Positions 5,921 to 10,310 of a stretch of 10,310 nucleotides of DNA are shown here, one piece after another; position 1 is the first letter of the stretch, and each line of letters begins with the position of its first letter. The translations under genes and the position numbers were made by a program. The DNA is from Rickettsia typhi (lineage in GTDB: Bacteria > Pseudomonadota > Alphaproteobacteria > Rickettsiales > UBA1997), in NCBI GenBank assembly GCA_945898025.1, contig CAMDGT010000021.1, positions 1 to 10,310 of the forward strand. The letters are read 5' to 3'. Below the pieces are notes generated by a model, which searched no databases, was not told where the DNA came from, and saw only the letters and a list, made by a program, of their open reading frames with translations.

Positions 5921-6238
5921 ATGACAAAAGAAATTACTGACAATACCTTTGAAACAGAGGTTTTAAAATCAAATATACCAGTTTTAGTTGATTTTTGGGC
6001 TCCTTGGTGCGGTCCTTGTCGTCAACTTTCTCCGATTATCGATTCTATAGCAACTGAATTTTTAGGTAAAATTGAGGTTGTAAAGTGTAATATTGACGAA
6101 AATCCTGAAACTCCTTCTCAGCTTCATGTTAGGGGCATTCCTGCTTTAATGATTTTTAAAGACGGAAAATTAGTTGATAGTAAGGTTGGATCCCTTCCTA
6201 AAAGCACTTTAGTTGAATGGATTCAAAGCAACATCTAA
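5921..6238 (+). CDS. trxA: Thioredoxin
   Basis: A 105-residue cytoplasmic thiol-disulfide oxidoreductase with the complete thioredoxin fold. The active site FWAPWCGPC has C30 and C33; D24 is the buried acid equivalent to E. coli Asp26; G72-I-P74 is the cis-proline loop. D58-E-N-P, FKDG (79-82) and G90 occur at their usual places. It donates electrons to enzymes such as ribonucleotide reductase and peroxiredoxins after reduction by thioredoxin reductase. There is no signal peptide. A promoter candidate lies just upstream. The last 22 bases overlap the start of the glutamine-synthetase-like gene in another frame, so the two are probably translated together. Confidence 0.97.
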   Translation: MTKEITDNTFETEVLKSNIPVLVDFWAPWCGPCRQLSPIIDSIATEFLGKIEVVKCNIDENPETPSQLHVRGIPALMIFKDGKLVDSKVGSLPKSTLVEWIQSNI

Positions 6239-7236
6239 ATAAAGATCTCAAAAAACTTTATGATAATTGCGAGCATATTTTTAATTGCTCGCTTTTGTTG
6301 TTGGAAAACCATTTATCTTCTATGGTAAATGAAAAATTGTCCCACATAAAAATGTTGATGGCTGTTGAAATAGAGTTTTATTTAATCGATGAAAACAATA
6401 TTCGAGTAGAAGAAGCTAAAAAAAAAGAATTTATTGAGTATTTTAATTGTAATATTGTTAAAAAATTTCCCTTAATTATTAAGATAGAAAAAGAGCAGGG
6501 CATTGGTCAGATTGAAATAAAAACCGCTCCAACTTTTGACTTAAAAACTTTAGCTTATGTTGTGGCCCAAATTACAGAGAGGTCTTGTATTCTTGCCAAA
6601 ATGTTAAATTTGAGTGTTGTTTTTGATGGCAAGCCTTTTGTTGATGATTGTGGAAATGCATTGCAATTTAATTTATCTTTTTGGAGTGATGATAAAAATA
6701 TTTTAGATGATTATTTTGGAAATTTAGAATTTCACGGAAGTGATTTCGCTTGTCAATTAATGGGCAATTTATTGACTTATACCAATAATGGATTGTTGAT
6801 TATGTCTCCAGAAGCTCAAGATTATCAAAGATTTTCGGTTCAAGAAAATAAAAATCTGTATCAAATTGGCAAATATAATTCTCCAAGCCGTTTATGTTTC
6901 GGGGTCAATAATCGCACTACCGCAATTAGGGTTGTAAAAAATAATCAATTCGAGGGAATTGATAAATCGTTAGGCGTAAGGCTTGAATATAGAGTTCCTT
7001 CTGCAAATTGCAATTTTTTATTGGCAATCTCTGCCTTGATAACTATAATAACCAACAAAGATTCTCGATTTTTAGCTAGCAATATCAATAAATTAGAAAT
7101 TTTTGGTAATGCTTTTTTAGAACAATATCAATATCTAGTGCCTATTATTGATAGTTATCAACAAGCATTAGAAATTTTTTTTAATAATAATTTTATTTAT
7201 GATAAAATGAAGTTAATGTTAGAAAATACAGCTTAA
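6217..7236 (+). CDS. Short glutamine-synthetase-like protein
   Basis: A 339-residue protein with the pattern of the glutamine synthetase catalytic (C-terminal) domain but no clear N-terminal beta-grasp domain; true synthetases are roughly 440-470 residues. Motifs in order: MAVEIEFYL (E51, E53, metal ligands); [11 protein letters not shown], where E93 and E100 fit the second metal site; GKPF (138-141); [11 protein letters not shown] (146-156); [10 protein letters not shown] with R205; NNRTTAIRV with R233; and LEYRVPSAN with E257 and R259. In true enzymes the fourth motif is G-S-G-M-H-x-H, and its second His is a metal ligand; here the His pair is Q150 and N152. It may ligate an amine to glutamate, act on another substrate, or have lost activity. 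The start at 6217 lies inside trxA and is the only ATG before the first motif that keeps the leading helices; the next Met is residue 36. tlyC follows after 19 nt. Confidence 0.75.
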   Translation: MDSKQHLNKDLKKLYDNCEHIFNCSLLLLENHLSSMVNEKLSHIKMLMAVEIEFYLIDENNIRVEEAKKKEFIEYFNCNIVKKFPLIIKIEKEQGIGQIEIKTAPTFDLKTLAYVVAQITERSCILAKMLNLSVVFDGKPFVDDCGNALQFNLSFWSDDKNILDDYFGNLEFHGSDFACQLMGNLLTYTNNGLLIMSPEAQDYQRFSVQENKNLYQIGKYNSPSRLCFGVNNRTTAIRVVKNNQFEGIDKSLGVRLEYRVPSANCNFLLAISALITIITNKDSRFLASNINKLEIFGNAFLEQYQYLVPIIDSYQQALEIFFNNNFIYDKMKLMLENTA

Positions 7237-7255
7237 TTAATTTAATAATTAAAAA

Positions 7256-8164
7256 ATGATTAAAACCCCGTCTTTAAAAAATAAATCTTCAGATAGATTT
7301 ATCAACAATAAGCTAAAGGTAAATTCGCAAAAAAACTCACATTTACTAAAACTAATCACTGTTCTTTTGCAATTAATTGGTAAAAAAACTAAAAAAACTT
7401 TTTCACTGATTCTCAATCACTTATTGCAATCCTACCATCAAGAGGGCTTAATAACTATTGAAGAACAAAAAATGTTTATAAATTTAGCTTCTCTTGCCGA
7501 TAAGAGAATTGATAATTTAATGGTGCCAAGATTCGATATTATTGCTATAAATTACAATGAAAAAATTGGCAATATTAAAAAAATTATTATGGATAAGGGG
7601 CATAGCAGATTGCCTGTTTATCGAGAAAATATCGATGAAGTTGTTGGTTTTATACATAGTAAAGATTTAGCTCAATTTATAGGTAATGATGATGATTTTT
7701 CAGTAAAAAAAATATTAAGAAAAATATTATTCGTACCTGCCAATATCAAGCCAGTTGATTTAATGTCGCAAATGAAGAATAGTAGAACCCATATTGCTAT
7801 TGTGTTAGATGAATTTGGAGCGGTTGATGGGTTGATTACTATTGAAAATATTGTTGAGGAAATCGTTGGTAATATTGAAGATGAGCATGATTTGCCTAGC
7901 GATAATTCTTTCTTTCGCATTAAACAAATTTCACAAAATTCTTTTCAATTTGGTGCAAGAGTTGATATTTCTAAGCTAGAAGAGTTGCTTTCAATTAAAG
8001 TAAAGAGTGAAGATGACCATTTTCAAACGGTTGGTGGCTTTACTCTTTCAATTTTTAAAAGAGTTCCAGCTATTGCCGATGAAATTATTATTGACAATTT
8101 AAAATTTAAAATTATTGATGCTGATAATAGGGCAATTAAATTGATAGAAATTAATAAATTATAA
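7256..8164 (+). CDS. tlyC: CBS-domain protein of the TlyC/CorC (hemolysin C) family
   Basis: A 302-residue protein. After a basic, poorly conserved N-terminus (1-60) the family segment E-x-x-M-F-x-N-L (70-77) leads into D-x-x-x-D-x-L-M-V-P-R (82-92), the hallmark opening of the CBS pair. The two CBS modules cover roughly 88-142 and 150-212, with GHSRLPVYREN, VVGFIHSKDL, RTHIAIVLDEFGAVDGL and ENIVEEIVGNIEDEHD. The C-terminal CorC_HlyC domain (about 220-300) contains GGFTLSIF. It lacks the four-helix DUF21 membrane domain of larger relatives, so it matches soluble CorC/YbeX and rickettsial TlyC. CorC has been linked to magnesium/cobalt efflux or resistance; rickettsial TlyC was described as a hemolysin, though that role is disputed. 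The CBS pair probably binds an adenosine nucleotide. It is the last gene of the trxA unit and overlaps the convergent ELM1-family gene by 6 nt. Confidence 0.85.
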   Translation: MIKTPSLKNKSSDRFINNKLKVNSQKNSHLLKLITVLLQLIGKKTKKTFSLILNHLLQSYHQEGLITIEEQKMFINLASLADKRIDNLMVPRFDIIAINYNEKIGNIKKIIMDKGHSRLPVYRENIDEVVGFIHSKDLAQFIGNDDDFSVKKILRKILFVPANIKPVDLMSQMKNSRTHIAIVLDEFGAVDGLITIENIVEEIVGNIEDEHDLPSDNSFFRIKQISQNSFQFGARVDISKLEELLSIKVKSEDDHFQTVGGFTLSIFKRVPAIADEIIIDNLKFKIIDADNRAIKLIEINKL

Positions 8165-9193
8165 CAAATTTAAATTATGTAATTTGGTTGTAATTTTCAA
8201 TGTTTGGCTTGAATATTGATGTTTTGTAGATTCTAACTTTATAATATTATCATCAAGTTTTTTAGCATAATTATTTTTAAATAAATATTGATGATATAAA
8301 CGATGTTTTTTGGTAGAGATTTTTTTCTCATTAAAAATATAAATAGTTTTACCGCTATTTAAAGCTTCTGATATCATGGAAATTGAGTCTCCTGTAGCGA
8401 TAATAAAATTTGCAATTCCTAATATCGCTAAATAAGGGTTGTTTTGATTAAAATCTTTGTCATTACAATCGAAAAAATAATAATTACCGTCAAGGCTTGA
8501 TTTTATTATCTCATTAAGTTGATCCGAAGTTCTTCTGCTGTTTAATATTAATAATTGTGCTGACATTTTTTTGGCAATTTTACAGCTATGTTCTATCAAA
8601 TTTTGCATTGATTTTGGCTCAAATATGCTCTTTTTACTAGATCCACCAATTAGCAAGGCAATTTTATTTTGAGCTTGAAGGTCAATTTTTTGATAAAGAG
8701 GGGTTTGTTGAAATTTTATTACTGCTTGCTCAAGGGTGGAATGGTTGATGTTGTTGATTGCTCCATTAATTCTAATAATGTTATTGTGATGATAATTTGC
8801 CTTATCGTGATCTGGTAAAATAATAAGGTCAAAAAAGTTAAAATTCATTTGCGGATTCATGATATGAATATTAACAATCTTGATATTTTCTAGTTTGGCT
8901 TGATTCTTGATGAAACAAGAGATGTTGGCAGATTTTCTACCTGCTCCAATGATTATTTTTGGATAATTAGTTATATTTTTTAACTCTAATCTATTTTTTC
9001 TTTTAATTCTTAATGAAGATGCGGGTAAAATAAAATTAGGCAAAGCATTTAATTTGCTATATTCAGGGGTGATAATTTTAAAGGGCATGCCAATTGATTC
9101 AGCGACTGCAATTGCTTGTTGCAATGTTCCCGCTCTCTTGTCAAATATAACCCAAGTTTCTGGTATAATTTTTGGATTCTGTTTATTCATCAT
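8159..9193 (-). CDS. ELM1-family (DUF1022) protein
   Basis: A 344-residue protein of the ELM1 family, named after a plant mitochondrial fission factor but widespread in alphaproteobacteria, where its function is unclear. The fold resembles GT-B glycosyltransferases. The diagnostic N-terminus W-V-I-x-D-x-R-A-G-T-x-x-Q-A (14-27) is followed by IIGAGRKSA (81-89), the NIHIMNP strand (108-114), LIILPDHD (123-130), ALLIGGSSKKS (179-189), a Ser/Arg-rich N-S-R-R-T loop (218-222), and ATGDSISMISEALNSGK (266-282). This last segment resembles the nucleotide-sugar site of MurG-like enzymes. In bacteria an envelope-sugar role has been suggested, but I infer no substrate. There is no signal peptide. Two ATG codons stand side by side at the start; either could be used. 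It lies 22 nt downstream of ilvE, probably in the same operon. Confidence 0.8.
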   Translation of the reverse strand: MMNKQNPKIIPETWVIFDKRAGTLQQAIAVAESIGMPFKIITPEYSKLNALPNFILPASSLRIKRKNRLELKNITNYPKIIIGAGRKSANISCFIKNQAKLENIKIVNIHIMNPQMNFNFFDLIILPDHDKANYHHNNIIRINGAINNINHSTLEQAVIKFQQTPLYQKIDLQAQNKIALLIGGSSKKSIFEPKSMQNLIEHSCKIAKKMSAQLLILNSRRTSDQLNEIIKSSLDGNYYFFDCNDKDFNQNNPYLAILGIANFIIATGDSISMISEALNSGKTIYIFNEKKISTKKHRLYHQYLFKNNYAKKLDDNIIKLESTKHQYSSQTLKITTKLHNLNLL

Positions 9194-9215
9194 TAAAACA
9201 AAATCATCAATTTTA

Positions 9216-10100
9216 TTAAGATCTAACTAATTGATGATAATCTTGCATCAAATCAATAGTTATTTGGCTAGGTTGCGGATAAAAATATTTATCATCTACA
9301 GACCCTATTCTTGTAATTTCAGCAGCACTACCTGTTAAAAATGCATCTTTGGCATTTTCAAGCTCTTCTGGCATGATGTGCCTTTCAACAACCTTGATAT
9401 TTCTTTTTTTTGCTAGCTCAATAACTGTTAGGCGAGTTATTCCGTTTAAAAAGCAGTCAGGAGTTGGGGTGTGGAGCTCGTTATTTTTCATTACTAAAAA
9501 TAAATTTGCTCCAGTCGCTTCAGCAAGAAAGCCTCTATAATCAAGCATCAAAGCATCGTTATAGCCCTCATTTTCTGCTTCATGTTTTGAAATTGTGCAT
9601 ATCATGTAAAGCCCTGAAGCTTTAGCGGCAACAGGAGCTGTCTCGGGAGATGGTCGACGATATTTTGCAAATTTTAGTTTTAGACCAACTTTTCTCGCTT
9701 CTTCAGAATAATATGGGGGCCAAGGCCAACAAGCGATAGCTAGGTGAATTTTATTGGTTTGTGCAGAAATTGCCATTTTTTCTGAACCTCGCCAAGCGAA
9801 TACTCTCATGTATCCATCAACTATTTTTTGCTTTATTGAAGTTGCAATTTTTGATTGATTCATTTCTTCGGTTGAGTAGGGGATTTTAAACCCTAACATT
9901 TCTGCTGATTTGTGTAGTCTGGTGCTATGTTCATTGTTTTTGAATATGTTGCCGTTATATATTCTTTCTCCCTCAAAAACACATGATCCATAATGAAGGC
10001 CATGATTTAAAATATGAACTTTAGCTTCTTGCCAATTAACAAATTGACCATCTTGCCAAATATAGCCTTCTCTTTTATCGAAAGGAATTATGTCAGTCAT
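9216..10100 (-). CDS. ilvE: Branched-chain amino acid aminotransferase
   Basis: A 294-residue class IV PLP-dependent aminotransferase. It interconverts leucine, isoleucine and valine with their 2-oxo acids, using glutamate/2-oxoglutarate. Conserved features: the early HGLHYGSCVFEGER segment (33-46, Y37), the HSTRLHKSAEML helix with R61, the PLP-binding lysine K160 in AAKASGLYM, E194 in AEATGANLF which contacts the PLP ring nitrogen, LNGITR (218-223) for phosphate binding, and GSAAEI near 257-262. The length and the R-P-S-P-x-T-A-P segment before the lysine fit IlvE rather than D-amino acid transaminase or aminodeoxychorismate lyase. No other ilv or leu gene is visible, so it could work in degradation, salvage or the last synthetic step. 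It starts 20 nt after the clpX stop and precedes the ELM1-family gene on the same strand. Confidence 0.93.
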   Translation of the reverse strand: MTDIIPFDKREGYIWQDGQFVNWQEAKVHILNHGLHYGSCVFEGERIYNGNIFKNNEHSTRLHKSAEMLGFKIPYSTEEMNQSKIATSIKQKIVDGYMRVFAWRGSEKMAISAQTNKIHLAIACWPWPPYYSEEARKVGLKLKFAKYRRPSPETAPVAAKASGLYMICTISKHEAENEGYNDALMLDYRGFLAEATGANLFLVMKNNELHTPTPDCFLNGITRLTVIELAKKRNIKVVERHIMPEELENAKDAFLTGSAAEITRIGSVDDKYFYPQPSQITIDLMQDYHQLVRS

Positions 10101-10120
10101 TTTTATATTATTTTAAAAAT

Positions 10121-10310
10121 TTATTCTTTGTTTTTTACTACAGAAATTTGAGTTTCTTGTTGATTTTGCTCTTCGTCTTTTGAAAAATAGGTTATATGTG
10201 GCTTTGTATTTTTAAGAAGATTATCAACGGAAACAGAAATTGATTTTATAGATTTCTTTGAAGGCGCTTCATACATAACTTCGAGTAGTAGATTTTCAAC
10301 AATCGCCCTT
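10121..10310 (-). CDS. clpX: C-terminus of ClpX, ATPase subunit of the ClpXP protease (partial)
   Basis: The frame enters from the right edge and ends at the TAA at 10123-10121, giving the last 62 residues. It opens with RAIVENLLLEVMYEAPS, which matches the sensor-2 region of ClpX, 'GARGLR-x-I-x-E-x-x-L-x-x-M-Y-x-x-P'. Then come a V/D-containing strand (ISVSVDNLL) and a polar tail rich in Gln, Glu and Lys, as in other ClpX C-termini. ClpX unfolds tagged or damaged proteins and feeds them to ClpP. HslU has a similar AAA+ core, but its end differs. The remainder, including the zinc-binding domain and Walker motifs, lies outside the window. The stop is 20 nt from ilvE, so the two are probably cotranscribed. 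Confidence 0.85.
   Translation of the reverse strand, partial: RAIVENLLLEVMYEAPSKKSIKSISVSVDNLLKNTKPHITYFSKDEEQNQQETQISVVKNKE

Noticed and set aside
7672..7920. 82-codon minus-strand open frame
   Set aside because: It is antisense to the second CBS module of tlyC and shows no signal of its own.
9349..9540. 63-codon plus-strand open frame
   Set aside because: It is antisense to ilvE, whose residues in this span are strongly conserved.
1..10310. Undescribed defence, toxin-antitoxin or secondary-metabolite system
   Set aside because: Nearly all genes match well-known housekeeping families, and no effector, nuclease-immunity pair, synthase or phage gene is visible.

Overview
The window is a densely coded, very AT-rich stretch from a bacterial chromosome. 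The proteins point to an alphaproteobacterium, perhaps on the Rickettsiales/Holosporales side. The clues are a short TlyC/CorC-type CBS protein without a membrane domain, an ELM1-family protein, an alphaproteobacterial-style IlvE, and strong AT bias in codons and spacers. Intact prephenate dehydrogenase and branched-chain aminotransferase genes argue against a strongly reduced Rickettsia, which usually lacks such pathways. The placement is inference from protein recognition only; no rRNA or tRNA gene is present.

Left part (1-4687), all on the minus strand, reading right to left: murC, a GNAT acetyltransferase, xthA, tyrA, a 120-residue two-helix cysteine-containing membrane protein, and the start of an exported protein that resembles a TonB-dependent receptor. 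The first four are nearly contiguous (1-nt overlap, then gaps of 15 and 2 nt) and look like one operon. A plausible sigma70-type promoter for it lies just upstream of murC. The last two genes follow after gaps of 38 and 143 nt and may form a separate metal-uptake pair.

Middle (4688-5079): a spacer of roughly 390 bases between divergently transcribed murC and infA. No convincing gene lies in it, but it carries a run of inverted repeats.

Right-centre (5080-8164), plus strand: infA, ndk, trxA, a short glutamine-synthetase-like gene and a tlyC/corC-like gene. infA is followed by an AT-rich hairpin resembling a terminator. ndk and trxA each have a candidate promoter. The trxA promoter overlaps the ndk stop codon and probably drives trxA, the synthetase-like gene and tlyC together.

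Right end (8159-10310), minus strand: the C-terminus of clpX, then ilvE, then an ELM1-family gene, 20 and 22 nt apart. The ELM1-family gene converges on tlyC and overlaps it by 6 nt.

Most content is housekeeping: peptidoglycan precursor synthesis, translation initiation, nucleotide balance, redox, DNA repair, amino-acid metabolism and proteolysis. I see no CRISPR array, insertion sequence, phage gene, toxin-antitoxin pair or defence island. The points most worth a second look are the extended TyrA, the glutamine-synthetase-like protein with an altered metal-site motif, the small cysteine-containing membrane protein beside the putative receptor, the inverted-repeat cluster upstream of infA, and the near absence of Shine-Dalgarno sequences.
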